Assembly (NCBI GenBank): GCA_022826505.1
Contig: JAJDUQ010000323.1
Span: 1-49,309 of the forward strand
Reading direction: 5' to 3'
From: Gammaproteobacteria bacterium
GTDB lineage: Bacteria > Pseudomonadota > Gammaproteobacteria > HK1
Length of the DNA stretch: 49,309 bases
In this document: in pieces, positions 20,793-30,342 of the stretch
Numbering within the stretch: position 1 is the first letter of the stretch
Layout: each line of letters opens with the position of its first letter
The notes under the pieces: generated by a model
What the model was told of the DNA's origin: nothing
Databases searched by the model: none
What the model saw: only the letters and a program-made list of their open reading frames with translations
Made by a program: the position numbers and the translations under genes

Positions 20793-22124
20793 TCACGATG
20801 CCGCATTCCTCTTTCTCTCACGCAGGATACGCACGGCGAGGTGCATCGTGCGGCGTATGCGATCGAGAGCGCTGGCGATTTCCGAGAGTTCATCGTTGGT
20901 ATCGAGCTGCACCGCACCGGTCGCCTTTCCCTGGCTCATCTGTTGCGTGACCTCGCGCAGGTAGTCGATGGGACGCATCATGCGCCTCGCCATCCACCAA
21001 CCCGTCCCGAGCGCGAGCAGGATCACGACGACGAGGCTGCCACCGAGAACGGCGGCCAGGACCTTGCGCCAGGCCCCCACCGTCACCGCCACGGTCTCGA
21101 TCTCCGGGCCGACAAGCGCTCCGCTCCCTTCGCTCTGCACGGTGACGCCCCAATTGAACCCCGGGAACCGGAAGCCGCCCGTGAGATCGGCGTAGAAGTC
21201 GCCGCCTGCGGTCCGGCTGTAACCGGTCACCCACGCGCCATCCACGACCTGCCCCCAACGCTCCGATCCGAACACCACCTGGCGCGCATCGGCGTCTTCA
21301 TCTCGCACATTCACCTTCTCGTTCATGATGCGTGCGCCGGAATGGCCCGAACTGGTCTCCGCGAGCAGCAGACCCCGGCTGTCCACCACGGTAATTCGCT
21401 GCCCGGCGTTCTGTTCGATGTACTGGTTCGTAATGTCCTGAAGCAGGGCGATGCTGAGCGCCGCCTGCATCACTCCCACCGGGTTCTCGGTCGCGGGATC
21501 GTCAATTCGCACCGAGATGTCGATGGCCCATGCACCCATGCTCTCGTCGTACTGCACGGTACTGAGGGCAAATCCGTCGTTCCACGCTCGCTGCCACCAG
21601 CCTTCGTCCGACTGGACGAAGTCGGAGCTCACGTTGGTGACGACGACGTTGTATCCGTTTCGGTCGGTGAAGAGTACCCGGTCGAAATGCCTCGAGCGGG
21701 CGAGTTCCGCGCGCAGATAGCTGTCGGCAATGGGGAATCGTCCCAGACTCTTGCGGATCTGGAACTTCTCCTCCAGCTCTTCCACCGAACGTGCAAGCAA
21801 TCCCGACTTCTCGTGCACCGAATGGGCTTGCCGAGCGGCGGAGACGATCGTCGGACTCGATGCCCAGCCTTGTACATCCGAAATGCGTTCGCGCATGAAC
21901 TCGTCCAGTTGCCGGGAGAGCATCACGCTCGCCTTCAATTCGGCGCTTTCGTCCTCGAGCCCGGCAAGAGCGTTCGTGAGATCGTGTCCCACCGACCGGC
22001 TCCACTGCCATGTGACGACATAGGCGACCACACAAACGGCAAGTGCCGCGCCGATCCCGAATGCAGCGAATCTGCGCGCAAGCGCGGACCGCATACTGCC
22101 CGTGACCAATGCGTCTTCGTCCAT
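20793..22124 (-). CDS. Membrane sensor with Cache-like periplasmic domain and terminal HAMP, no output domain
   Basis: The 443-residue protein has a membrane helix at about 19-40 and a periplasmic sensor of about 310 residues with Cache/PDC-like features (FDRVLFTDRNGYNVVVTNVS, GWWQRAWNDG, AWAIDISVRIDD, ITVVDSRGLLLAETS). A second helix lies at about 356-378 and a HAMP domain at about 380-432 (MRPIDYLREVTQQM ... DELSEIASALDRIRRTM). It stops about ten residues after HAMP. No kinase, GGDEF or methyl-accepting domain follows; the next 170 bases hold no continuation. The ATG has GGAG seven bases upstream. The downstream DctP-like receptor may be its partner. Confidence 0.85.
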   Translation of the reverse strand: MDEDALVTGSMRSALARRFAAFGIGAALAVCVVAYVVTWQWSRSVGHDLTNALAGLEDESAELKASVMLSRQLDEFMRERISDVQGWASSPTIVSAARQAHSVHEKSGLLARSVEELEEKFQIRKSLGRFPIADSYLRAELARSRHFDRVLFTDRNGYNVVVTNVSSDFVQSDEGWWQRAWNDGFALSTVQYDESMGAWAIDISVRIDDPATENPVGVMQAALSIALLQDITNQYIEQNAGQRITVVDSRGLLLAETSSGHSGARIMNEKVNVRDEDADARQVVFGSERWGQVVDGAWVTGYSRTAGGDFYADLTGGFRFPGFNWGVTVQSEGSGALVGPEIETVAVTVGAWRKVLAAVLGGSLVVVILLALGTGWWMARRMMRPIDYLREVTQQMSQGKATGAVQLDTNDELSEIASALDRIRRTMHLAVRILRERKRNAAS

Positions 22125-22570
22125 GGTGATTCTCCGTCAGGGACGACCGGCTGACTTCAGTGTCCCAAGGCCCTCGTCTCGTTGCCCATGGCGCGGCGCC
22201 GGATGTCGTCGCCCGCTACGCGGCAAATCGCCGCCAATCCGGCGTATTGCTGGAACGCACGCGTCGGCGGGGGATGTTCGATCCTCCCGCAGGCGTCGTC
22301 GGGCCGGCCGCCGATGGAAGCAGCCGCAGCGGTGACAAACCGGACGGAACCATTGATGCGCGAGACCGGCAGATTCGGATGAACCTGCCGTCCCCGAAAC
22401 ACAGCGACAATCGGGTCAACGGTCAGAGGCTAATGCGGCCGGATGTCGGGGACAACCCGCTCCCGCACACCCTCGGTCGTGACCTCGCGCGCCCTCGGTA
22501 TGGGCGCGCGAGGAAGTTGCAACGGTTCGAATTCGCAACTGCTCGGAGTGCGGCGACGTCCAAGCCGACG
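22125..22570. other. 446-base spacer with no supported gene
   Basis: This lies upstream of the sensor gene and downstream of msrB, both on the minus strand. Short open frames on both strands lack ribosome sites and family motifs. The sensor promoter should be here, but no convincing -35/-10 pair stood out. Confidence 0.4.
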
Positions 22571-22987
22571 TCAGGGGCCTTTCTCGTCGCGTGCTTCGTC
22601 TTCGTCGAGCAGCAGTGACGCCGAGTTCAGGCAGTACCGCAGTCCCGTCGGTGGCGGGCCGTCGGGAAACACGTGGCCAAGATGCGCGTCGCAAACCGCA
22701 CACAGCACCTCGGTGCGACGCATCCAGAAGGAGTCATCCTCCTCTTCCGCGATACTGGCGGTGTCGATGGGTTCGTAGAAGCTCGGCCAACCGGTACCGG
22801 AATCGAACTTGGCCGCGGAACCGAACAGCGGCGCCGCGCAACAGCGGCACCGGTAGACTCCGGCACGCTTGCAATCATGGTACTCGCCGGTGAAGGCGCG
22901 TTCGGTGCCCTTCCGGCGCGCCACCTGATACTGCTCGGGCGTCAGCATTGCACGCCATTCCTCGTCACGCTTCACTACCTTGTGCAT
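22571..22987 (-). CDS. msrB: Peptide-methionine (R)-S-oxide reductase MsrB
   Basis: Repairs oxidised methionine (R-sulfoxide). The 138-residue protein has zinc cysteines in [11 protein letters not shown] (Cys47, Cys50) and [13 protein letters not shown] (Cys96, Cys99), the segment [15 protein letters not shown], and the catalytic cysteine in RYCLNSASL (about Cys119). Length is typical of single-domain MsrB. The ATG has GAGG nine bases upstream. The minus-strand neighbours are glycerate kinase upstream and the sensor downstream, with wide gaps, so it may be transcribed alone. Confidence 0.95.
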   Translation of the reverse strand: MHKVVKRDEEWRAMLTPEQYQVARRKGTERAFTGEYHDCKRAGVYRCRCCAAPLFGSAAKFDSGTGWPSFYEPIDTASIAEEEDDSFWMRRTEVLCAVCDAHLGHVFPDGPPPTGLRYCLNSASLLLDEDEARDEKGP

Positions 22988-23201
22988 GTCGTCGTTCCTC
23001 GTCGTCCAGGAGGTGTGCGCAACCGGTCGTGCGCCACCACCCGCGCTCGATCCATCCGGACGTGCATCAATCGCGCGCTCGGTACGCGAGCGAAGTGTCG
23101 CACGAAATGCGTCGCTCGCTCCGTCTCGTTCGGCGCTGCAATCGGCTCCTTGTCCCGTTGAAGCGATGTTCCCGGAGCGATGTCGTCGCGAACCGGACCA
23201 A

Positions 23202-24464
23202 TCATGCCGACGGCAGCCTCAGCGCGACCACGAGGTCCAGCACGTTCGTGCCGGTGGGACCCGTGTGCACGAGATCTCCGCTCGCCTCGAGAAACGTTCC
23301 GGCGTCGGCGGTGCCGAGGGAGCGCTCGGGGTCCAGACCGGCTGCAATCCCCCGCGCGACCGTGCCGGCGTCCACGATCGCTCCGGCGTCCACCCCGGGT
23401 CCGTCGGTTCCGTCGGTCCCGGCCGCAAGCACCCACACGCCCGCACAGTCCCGTATCTCCCGCGCCGCGGCCAGCGCGAGGCTCTGACACCTCCCACCCC
23501 GTCCGGGCCTTGGCGGAAGCGTGACCGTGGTCTCGCTCGCCCACACGTGGGTCTGCGGACCCGCGCCCGCAATTTCGCGACCGATGCGGCGTCCGACGTC
23601 CAGTGCATCGCCTTCAAGCAGGTCTCGGTGCTCGACGACGTTCATGCCCGCGGTCCGGTACGTGGCCACGGCGGCGGCACGCGCGTCAGCCGGGCGGGCG
23701 ACGACCTCCGTGCGAACCCGATCCGTCGCTTCCGCGCCGGAAAGCGGCGGACACCGGTCGCCCATCTCCGCCAGCCACGAGGGAAGATTCAATCCGTCGA
23801 TGGAAACGTCATCATCGGAGTGAGCAATCAGCAGTCCGGATCCGATGACCCTCGGGTCGTCGCCGGGAACATCCGATATCGCCAGTCCGAGGGTGCGGCG
23901 AGCGGCCAGACGTTGTGCAAGCCGTCCACCCTTGATGCGCGAGATCCGTTTGCGCACGCGATTCACGACGCCGATCGGGTGACCCGCGGCCAGCAGGTAC
24001 TCGTTCACGCGAGCGAGGTCCGAAGCGTCGAACCCCTCCGGAAGAACTTCGACCAGCGCGGAAGCACCACCGGAAATCAGCGCCAGTGCATGGGCGCCGG
24101 ATGGAATCGCATCGACGAAATCGACGAGCGCACGACCGGCCACGAGACTGGACGAATCGGGCACGGGATGCGATGACTCGACGACATCGACAGGCCAGTC
24201 CGGATCGAGCGCGTCTCCCGTGTGTCCATGCTTGGTGACGACCAGCGCGCGATCAAGGCGCGGTCCGAGGCTCTCGAACGCCCCCGCCATCATGGCCAGA
24301 GCCGCCTTGCCCACCGCAAACGCGAAGCGTGGCGCGAACTCCTCCTCCCGGGCAAGGCGGCGCCGCACGCTTTCGCGTCCGCCGGTAGCATCCAGCGCCG
24401 AACGAAGGCCGTCGAGCAGCAGGCGGCGGGCCACCGGCGCTGCGTTCGCCCTGTCCGCTCTCAC
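23202..24464 (-). CDS. Glycerate 2-kinase, MOFRL/DUF4147 family
   Basis: Phosphorylates D-glycerate to 2-phosphoglycerate. The 420-residue protein has the family features: [14 protein letters not shown] near residue 50, [68 protein letters not shown], and in the C-terminal MOFRL part [14 protein letters not shown] and [16 protein letters not shown]. The GTG at 24464 follows a G-rich stretch and lies 17 bases after the metZ stop, so the two genes look co-transcribed. The frame stays open far upstream through antisense-shifted metZ, which is not coding. Confidence 0.9.
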   Translation of the reverse strand: MRADRANAAPVARRLLLDGLRSALDATGGRESVRRRLAREEEFAPRFAFAVGKAALAMMAGAFESLGPRLDRALVVTKHGHTGDALDPDWPVDVVESSHPVPDSSSLVAGRALVDFVDAIPSGAHALALISGGASALVEVLPEGFDASDLARVNEYLLAAGHPIGVVNRVRKRISRIKGGRLAQRLAARRTLGLAISDVPGDDPRVIGSGLLIAHSDDDVSIDGLNLPSWLAEMGDRCPPLSGAEATDRVRTEVVARPADARAAAVATYRTAGMNVVEHRDLLEGDALDVGRRIGREIAGAGPQTHVWASETTVTLPPRPGRGGRCQSLALAAAREIRDCAGVWVLAAGTDGTDGPGVDAGAIVDAGTVARGIAAGLDPERSLGTADAGTFLEASGDLVHTGPTGTNVLDLVVALRLPSA

Positions 24465-24481
24465 ACTCGCCCCCCGGGGCG

Positions 24482-25708
24482 TCAACCGCGACCGACGCCG
24501 GGCATCGACCCGCCGCTCGCCAAGGCATCGAGTCCACGAGCGAGATCGGTACGAATATCCTCGAACGAATCGAGGCCGACCGCCACACGGACCAGCGATT
24601 CGTCGATTCCGGCCGCTTCGCGCTGCTGCGGCGTGATCCTGCCATGGGTCGTCGATGCGGGATGAACGATGGTGGTCTTCACGTCTCCGAGGTTCGCCGT
24701 GATGGACAGCACGCGCGTGGAGTCGATGACACGCCACGCCTCGGCTCGGCCACCGTGCACTTCGAAGGCGACGATTCCACCCCCGGCTTTCTGCTGCCGC
24801 GCGGCGAGCTCGTGGCCTGGATGCGTCTCGAGGCCGGGATAGTAGACACGCCGCACCGCAGGGTGTTCCCGCAGCCAGCGCGCGAGCCGGATCGAACTCG
24901 CACAAATCGCCTGCATGCGGATGCCCAGCGTCTCCAGCCCGTGCAGGAAGACCCAGGCGTTGAACGGACTCATGCTCGGCCCCGCGGTACGCAGCAGCGA
25001 GAACAATGTGTCGTGGTGTGTCGCGTCCCGTGTGACCACCGCACCGCCCACGCACCGGCCCTGGCCGTCGAGATACTTCGTGGCGGTATGCACCACGATG
25101 TCGGCGCCGAGTTCGAGAGGACGCGACAGGGCCGGGGTGCACAGACCGTTGTCGATGACGAGGGACGCACCGCGGGTCCGCGCGAGCGTCCCGAGTGCGG
25201 CGATATCCGCGACCTCCCCGAGCGGATTGGTCGGACTCTCCGCGAAGAGCATCTTCGTCTCGGGACGGATCGCCTCGGACCACGCCCGCAGGTCGTCGAC
25301 ATCGACGAATGTCGTCTCGATACCGAACCGCGAGACGACGTTCCCGAACAGCGACGTGGTCGTTCCGAACAGGCCCTTGGCCGCGACCACGTGCTCGCCG
25401 TGGCGCAACAACGCCATGGTGGTCATCAGGATGGCGGACATGCCGGATGCGGTGGCGATGCAGCGGGCACCTCCCTCGAGCGTGGCCAGCCGGTTCTCGA
25501 ATGCGCGCACGGTGGGATTGGTGAATCGCGAGTAGACGTTGCCGGGCTCCTCTCCGGCGAACCGTGCGGCTGCCTCTCGAGCGCTTGTGAACACGAAGCT
25601 CGAAGTGAGGAAAATCGGATCGTTGTGCTCCTGCTCACCGGTGCGAACTTGTCCGGCGCGTACCGACAACGTGTCGAATCCGGACTGGCGAGCGTCGAAT
25701 TCGTTCAT
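24482..25708 (-). CDS. metZ: O-succinylhomoserine sulfhydrylase MetZ
   Basis: PLP enzyme making homocysteine directly from O-succinylhomoserine and sulfide. The 408-residue protein shows NVYSRFTNPTVRAFENRLA, ATASGMSAI, the PLP lysine in HTATKYLDGQGRCVGGAVV (about Lys211), FNAWVFLHGLETLGIRM and GDVKTTIVHPASTTHGR. The KYLDGQGRCVGG form favours MetZ over MetB. The ATG at 25708 has GAGGG about eight bases upstream; the ATG at 25717 sits directly on that site and is rejected. The order purF-metZ matches Pseudomonas. A leader with a terminator-like hairpin precedes it. Confidence 0.92.
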   Translation of the reverse strand: MNEFDARQSGFDTLSVRAGQVRTGEQEHNDPIFLTSSFVFTSAREAAARFAGEEPGNVYSRFTNPTVRAFENRLATLEGGARCIATASGMSAILMTTMALLRHGEHVVAAKGLFGTTTSLFGNVVSRFGIETTFVDVDDLRAWSEAIRPETKMLFAESPTNPLGEVADIAALGTLARTRGASLVIDNGLCTPALSRPLELGADIVVHTATKYLDGQGRCVGGAVVTRDATHHDTLFSLLRTAGPSMSPFNAWVFLHGLETLGIRMQAICASSIRLARWLREHPAVRRVYYPGLETHPGHELAARQQKAGGGIVAFEVHGGRAEAWRVIDSTRVLSITANLGDVKTTIVHPASTTHGRITPQQREAAGIDESLVRVAVGLDSFEDIRTDLARGLDALASGGSMPGVGRG

Positions 25709-25728
25709 GCCGGGCATCCCTCGGGTCG

Positions 25729-25835
25729 AAAAAAACCCGCTTCAGCAAAAGCTTCGGCGGGCTCGCCTTCGCTTTAGCCGCATTTGTTGAGCGCCCGCAA
25801 GCTGAAGCATCAAATCGGCGCTGGACCGCACTATA
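25729..25835 (-). promoter_or_regulatory. metZ leader: putative -10, alternative hairpins and T7 terminator
   Basis: Read on the minus strand, TATAGT (25835-25830) could be a -10 with a poor -35 GTGATT 17 bases upstream. The leader then has GCTTCAGC (25808-25801) and GCGGGC (25798-25793). These can pair with GCTGAAGC (25746-25739) and GCCCGC (25762-25757), which are the arms of a terminator-like hairpin (CCCGC/GCGGG plus AGC/GCT, TTTT loop) followed by seven Ts (25735-25729). The ribosome site lies about 10 bases further on. The mutually exclusive pairings suggest attenuation. A plain purF terminator or a repeat element is the alternative. It does not match SAM riboswitch classes I know. Confidence 0.45.
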
Positions 25836-25924
25836 GCCCGTATCCGACATCGAATCACGAGCGTTGCGCTTCGGCCGGTCGGATGATGGCACCGGCGAAG
25901 CGGGCTGGAAATCATGCCGCGGAG

Positions 25925-27433
25925 TCAGACCGGGAGTTGCAACTCCCCGTCATCTCGAGTCGACACCGCTCTGGCGCTCCTGGCTACGTCCGCGCGGTGC
26001 TCGGCGATCTGCTCCAGATAGCTCGATGATACGCCGCCGGTGACGTACTCTCCGGTAAAGCAGGACGTATCGAAATCCCCGAGCCGCGGATTCCCGCGGC
26101 GCACGGCATCCACGAGACCGTCGAGCGACTGGTAGATCAGACGGTCCGCTCCGATGACCTTGGCGACGTCCTCCTCGCTGCGATTGAATGCGACGAGTTC
26201 GCCCGTCACCGGCATGTCGATGCCATAGACGTTCTGGTACCGCACGGGCGGCGCTGCCGATGCGAAGTACACCCGCCGCGCGCCTGCGTCACGCGCCTGC
26301 TGAATGATCTGCCGCGAAGTGGTGCCTCGCACGATCGAGTCGTCGACCAGCAACACGTTCTTGCCCTCGAACTCGAGTCCGATGGCATTGAGCTTGCGCC
26401 GTACGGATCGCGCTCGCTGCGTCTGCCCGGGCATGATGAACGTGCGCTCGACGTATCGATTCTTGATGAATCCCTCGCGGTACTTCACTCCGAGATCGTA
26501 GGCGAGTGGGAGGCAGGCGGTCCGACTGGTCTCGGGAATCGGGATCACGACATCGATGTCGTGGTCGGACCACTCCCGGGCGATCTTCTGCGCGAGCGCC
26601 TCTCCCATGCGCAACCGCGCCTTGTAGACCGAGACGTCGTCGATGATCGAATCGGGCCTCGCAAGGTAGACGTACTCGAAGATGCAGGGCGCATAGCACG
26701 GCTCTTCGAAGCACTGCCGGGTGTGGACCTCGCCGCCGAGGGTGATGATCATCGCCTCGCCCGGCTCGAGATCACGCACCAGCTCGAATCCGAGCGCATC
26801 GAGCGCGACGCTCTCCGACGCGACCATGTACTCGACTCCCTCCGTCGTCTCCCGTACACCGAAACAGAGCGGGCGAATGGCAAACGGGTCGCGGAAGGCG
26901 ACGACTCCGAATCCGAAGATCATCGCCACTGCCGCATAACCGCCCACACAACGCCGGTGGACATTCGTCACCGCATCGAAAATCGTGTTCTTGTCCAGCC
27001 TGAGCCGATGCTCGCGTCCAAGCTCGCTTGCAAAGATATTGAGAAGGATTTCCGAGTCCGAATCGGTGTTCACGTGGCGAAGCTCGTCGCGAAACACTTC
27101 GTGACCGAGTTCCCCGGCGTTGATCAGATTTCCGTTGTGCGCGAGCGCGATCCCGTAAGGCGAATTGACGTAGAAGGGTTGCGCTTCCGCCGCCGATTCA
27201 CTCCCGGCGGTGGGGTAGCGGATGTGTCCGATGCCGACCCGACCTCGGAGCGCATGCATGTGGTGAGGCTGGAAGACGTCGCGGACCAGTCCGTTGGCCT
27301 TGCGCTGGTGGACCTTCAGATCACAGGTGAAGATTCCAGCGGCGTCCTGTCCGCGATGCTGCAGCGCGGTGAGGGCATCGTACAGGTCCTGATTGACCTC
27401 TGTCCGACCGACGATTCCGACGATCCCGCACAT
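25925..27433 (-). CDS. purF: Amidophosphoribosyltransferase PurF
   Basis: First step of purine synthesis, converting PRPP and glutamine to phosphoribosylamine. The 502-residue protein begins MCGIVGIVG, with the nucleophilic Cys2 of the class II amidotransferase. It has [38 protein letters not shown], and the PRPP-binding loop [17 protein letters not shown]. No propeptide is present, as in E. coli. It follows cvpA after about 200 bases, the usual cvpA-purF order. Confidence 0.97.
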   Translation of the reverse strand: MCGIVGIVGRTEVNQDLYDALTALQHRGQDAAGIFTCDLKVHQRKANGLVRDVFQPHHMHALRGRVGIGHIRYPTAGSESAAEAQPFYVNSPYGIALAHNGNLINAGELGHEVFRDELRHVNTDSDSEILLNIFASELGREHRLRLDKNTIFDAVTNVHRRCVGGYAAVAMIFGFGVVAFRDPFAIRPLCFGVRETTEGVEYMVASESVALDALGFELVRDLEPGEAMIITLGGEVHTRQCFEEPCYAPCIFEYVYLARPDSIIDDVSVYKARLRMGEALAQKIAREWSDHDIDVVIPIPETSRTACLPLAYDLGVKYREGFIKNRYVERTFIMPGQTQRARSVRRKLNAIGLEFEGKNVLLVDDSIVRGTTSRQIIQQARDAGARRVYFASAAPPVRYQNVYGIDMPVTGELVAFNRSEEDVAKVIGADRLIYQSLDGLVDAVRRGNPRLGDFDTSCFTGEYVTGGVSSSYLEQIAEHRADVARSARAVSTRDDGELQLPV

Positions 27434-27571
27434 TGCAGCCGCACCCGTATGGCCTGATGGCCGGCGGACTCGACAACCCGAGACCCTCCTGCACCGCAGG
27501 GCGAGCGCACCAGCCGAGCGGAATGATACCGAGCGAGGGGCCGCGAGAGAATCACGCCCGGTCCGTACGCA

Positions 27572-27686
27572 TCACGATTCCGGCTGGGCGTCGAGCCGCT
27601 GCTCCGGATCGCAGTCGGGTTGCTGTTCCGGATCTCAGTCGAGCTGCGGCTCCGGATCGAAGTCGAGCTGCTGTCGGAATTCGTCG
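27572..27686 (-). repeat. 24-bp tandem repeats across the cvpA stop codon
   Basis: Units lie at 27591-27614, 27615-27638 and 27639-27662, with a decayed fourth at 27663-27686. On the minus strand they encode a D-P-E-x-Q-x-x-D motif. The annotated cvpA stop (TGA, 27637-27635) lies inside a unit where neighbours carry TTC or TGC. The frame is then open for about 20 more codons to a TGA at 27574-27572, still following the repeat. The rest of the purF-cvpA spacer shows no other feature. Confidence 0.7.
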
Positions 27687-28204
27687 GGGAGATAGACGCT
27701 CATTTTCTGGGCGATGTCCACGAAGTGCGGCAGGAACGACGATTCGCTCCACCACGGGTCGCGAGGCAGCGGAGTCCGTCCCGCAAGCAGCACCAGCAGT
27801 CCCACGATCACAACCCCGCGCAGCACGCCGAACACGATCCCGAGCGTCCGATCAGTGCCGGACATGCCGGTCTTCACCACGAGCGCGCCGGCCGTACGCT
27901 GTACGAGCACGCACGCCAGGAGCACCGCGACCAAGAGCACGACAAACCCGATGACCACGCGCAAGGAAGGCACGGCGACGAATCCCTCGAACCACGAAGG
28001 CACAGTGACGTATCCCTCGAGCCACGAAGGCACGGTGACGTACCCCTCGAGCCACAGCGTCACCCGCCCAGAGTACGCGATGGCAATCCAGAACGCCGCG
28101 ATCCAACCGACAAGGGACAGGGCTTCCTTGACGAATCCGCGCCGCAGACTGAAGACGCCGGAGATGCCGACGATGGCGAGGATCGCATAGTCGATCCAGA
28201 TCAT
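27635..28204 (-). CDS. cvpA: CvpA family membrane protein with internal repeat
   Basis: CvpA is an inner-membrane protein needed for colicin V production and found next to purF. The 189-residue product begins MIWIDYAILAIVGISGVFSL RRGF..., has four hydrophobic stretches, and the conserved VVKTGMSGTDRTLGIVFG. Two departures from the family are visible. Residues 51-80 are a threefold 10-residue repeat (W-L/F-E-G-Y/F-V-T/A-V-P-S) where E. coli has one such segment. The C-terminus ends in D-P-E-P-Q-L-D repeats at a stop that lies within a tandem array. It sits between dedD and purF, as expected. Confidence 0.93.
   Translation of the reverse strand: MIWIDYAILAIVGISGVFSLRRGFVKEALSLVGWIAAFWIAIAYSGRVTLWLEGYVTVPSWLEGYVTVPSWFEGFVAVPSLRVVIGFVVLLVAVLLACVLVQRTAGALVVKTGMSGTDRTLGIVFGVLRGVVIVGLLVLLAGRTPLPRDPWWSESSFLPHFVDIAQKMSVYLPDEFRQQLDFDPEPQLD
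27965..28054 (-). repeat. Three 30-bp in-frame tandem repeats inside cvpA
   Basis: Three 30-base units encode WLEGYVTVPS twice and WFEGFVAVPS once. Units 1 and 2 differ at 2 of 30 bases; unit 3 differs from unit 2 at about 4. The array lies in the predicted loop between the second and third hydrophobic segments. Confidence 0.85.
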
Positions 28205-28279
28205 TCGGGACGTGTCCTTCCGGCCATGGCGTTCGAGGAGCGTCCGATCGCGAACGCACGCGGCGCACTCCAGCGTCGG

Positions 28280-28999
28280 TCAACCGCCGGGAGAACGCAA
28301 CACGATACCCTCCAACGCCATCTCGCGCTGCAGCTTCGCCGCGGAGGCCTTCGCTTGCCGACGGTCGGGCATCGGACCGACGAAGACGCGAGAGACGGCA
28401 CCCTGCGCGGACGAGCCGGATTCGATGAACGCGGGGAAACCCTTGGATTGGAGACGTTTGCGCAACGCGAGCGCGTTTTCCGGTTTCTGGAAGCTACCGA
28501 GCTGGATCATCCAGCCACCCGACGCTCGTGCCACGCCGGCCTGCCGATTCTCCGTCCCGTCATCCGAGCTTCGTGTCGTGATCGATGCCTCGGATGTCGA
28601 TGCCGAACTCTTCGCCGGGGTATCGTTCGGCACCTTCTCGGACCCGGAGGCGCTCGAGGAATTCGACGTGACGTCGACTGCAATGTTGTCCGAATCGGCA
28701 GACGCGGACGCGATGTCATTCGATACGGTGCCGGAATACTCGTCCTCCCCGGCTGGCGCGTTCCGATTTCGCTCACGTTCGACCTCTGCGTCGACCCGCG
28801 GTGTCTGCGGCAGATCGAGGGCGATGCTGACGGTCGAACCGGACTGCTTCTGCGGTCGTTCCGGGATCTCCGAGACTCCTGTCGCGGATTTGCCCTCGTT
28901 CGCTTCACGCGGCATGTCGAACAGAAGCGGGACGAACACGACTGCCAGCGACACAAGGACGACCGCACCGACCAAGCGTTGCTTGAGACGCTCCTCCAT
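28280..28999 (-). CDS. dedD: DedD-like SPOR domain protein
   Basis: DedD is a division-septum protein that binds denuded peptidoglycan through its SPOR domain. The 239-residue protein has a short cytoplasmic start (MEERLKQRLVGA), one membrane helix at about 9-28, and a long Ser/Asp-rich periplasmic linker. A C-terminal SPOR domain runs from about 160 (GWMIQLGSFQKPENALALRK ... SRVFVGPMPDRRQAK). Its start lies three bases after the folC stop. Position between folC and cvpA matches many gammaproteobacteria. Confidence 0.92.
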   Translation of the reverse strand: MEERLKQRLVGAVVLVSLAVVFVPLLFDMPREANEGKSATGVSEIPERPQKQSGSTVSIALDLPQTPRVDAEVERERNRNAPAGEDEYSGTVSNDIASASADSDNIAVDVTSNSSSASGSEKVPNDTPAKSSASTSEASITTRSSDDGTENRQAGVARASGGWMIQLGSFQKPENALALRKRLQSKGFPAFIESGSSAQGAVSRVFVGPMPDRRQAKASAAKLQREMALEGIVLRSPGG

Positions 29000-29002
29000 C
29001 GC

Positions 29003-30334
29003 TCAAGTTTCCGGACAGATCGCTGAAGTTGCAAGGCGAAGCGCCCGCTCGACGGTCACGAACGAGCCGAATACCACAACCTCTTCACGCGCTTCGCGAC
29101 CGTCGAGGGCCGCCACGAATGCGGCGTCGACGGATTCGAATGTCCAGCTCGGCACCGTGCAGGGGAGTTTCCCGGCAAGTTCCCGTGCATTTCGTCCGCG
29201 CGTTCCGGACAACGAAGCGAAATACCAGGCGTCCACTTCGGCTTCGAGCGCATGCAGCATGGCGCCGGCATCCTTGTCACCGAGAACGCCGCACACCGCG
29301 CGGCGTCTCGGCCGGGGGCGAACCGACGCCAGATACGCGGCCAGCGCCTCCGCGCCCAGAGGATTGTGAGCCACGTCGACAAGGACACGCGCCGGCGTCT
29401 CGAGCCATTGCAGCCTGCCTCCAATCAGTGCGCCGGCGATGCCGTTGCGGACCGCGTCGTCGCTCAACCGAACGCGAGACGACAGCGCATCGAGCACTGC
29501 AAGACACGCCGCGGCATTGTCCACCTGGTGGCGACCGGCCAATCCGGGAGGCGGCAGAGCTCCCACCGCGCGGCGGGGACTCCACCATCGCCAATGGTTC
29601 GACTCGTGTTCGAAGTCGTAGTCACGTCCGAGAATTCGACACGGGGTCCCGATTGCGCGGGCGCGATCAAGAACGCTCCCCGGCGGACAACGTTCGCCGA
29701 TGACGCAAGGTATGCCGGGACGCATGATCCCCGCCTTTTCGCGTCCGACCGACTCGCGGTCGTCTCCAAGCCAGGCTCGGTGATCGACGCCGATTGGGGA
29801 AATCAGGGAAACACTCGGTTCGAAAACGTTGACCGCATCGAGTCGGCCGCCCAGACCGACCTCCATGACCGCCACATCCACCCGCGCCCGTTCGATGATG
29901 TCCGCCGCGGCAAGCGTTCCGAACTCGAAAAACGTGAGCGATACGTCCCCGCGCGCCGCGTCCACCCGTTCGAACGCCTTCACGAGTTCCGCGTCGCTCA
30001 CCGGTCGCGCCCCGATCCGCACTCGTTCGTTGTAGCGAAACAGATGCGGAGACGTGTACGTCCCGGTACGCAGCCCGGCCGCGGTCAGAATCGATTCGAG
30101 AAACGCGACGCACGACCCCTTGCCATTGGTGCCGGCGACCACGATTCGGGGCACGCCGATCGTATCCAGTCCCATCGCGTCCCGGACGTGGCGGCACCGT
30201 TCCAGGCCGAGATCGATGGCGCTTGGATGCAGGGTGGACTGCCATTCGAGCCATTCGCCGAGCGAGTGCCGTCGCACCGGATTCACCGCACGCTTGCGTT
30301 CCGCGCGCCGCACCGCCACATCGAGCGCCGGCAA
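29003..30334 (-). CDS. folC: Bifunctional folylpolyglutamate/dihydrofolate synthase FolC
   Basis: Adds glutamate to folates and makes dihydrofolate. The 443-residue protein has IDLGLERCRHV, the ATP loop VVAGTNGKGSCVAFLES, TGTYTSPHLFRYNERVRI, VAVMEVGLGGRLDAVN, SPIGVDHRAWLG and VDVAHNPLGAEAL. The start is uncertain: TTG at 30334 keeps the longest frame and lies eight bases after accD, but downstream GTG codons would also fit. None has a strong ribosome site. Confidence 0.93.
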   Translation of the reverse strand: MPALDVAVRRAERKRAVNPVRRHSLGEWLEWQSTLHPSAIDLGLERCRHVRDAMGLDTIGVPRIVVAGTNGKGSCVAFLESILTAAGLRTGTYTSPHLFRYNERVRIGARPVSDAELVKAFERVDAARGDVSLTFFEFGTLAAADIIERARVDVAVMEVGLGGRLDAVNVFEPSVSLISPIGVDHRAWLGDDRESVGREKAGIMRPGIPCVIGERCPPGSVLDRARAIGTPCRILGRDYDFEHESNHWRWWSPRRAVGALPPPGLAGRHQVDNAAACLAVLDALSSRVRLSDDAVRNGIAGALIGGRLQWLETPARVLVDVAHNPLGAEALAAYLASVRPRPRRRAVCGVLGDKDAGAMLHALEAEVDAWYFASLSGTRGRNARELAGKLPCTVPSWTFESVDAAFVAALDGREAREEVVVFGSFVTVERALRLATSAICPET

Positions 30335-30342
30335 CCGCGCAA

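Noticed and set aside
20667..22154. 495-codon plus-strand frame
   Set aside because: It is antisense to the Cache-HAMP sensor, whose membrane helices and HAMP motif are convincing.
24465..25283. N-terminal extension of the glycerate kinase frame
   Set aside because: This part overlaps metZ in another frame on the same strand and shows no kinase similarity; the kinase starts near 24464.
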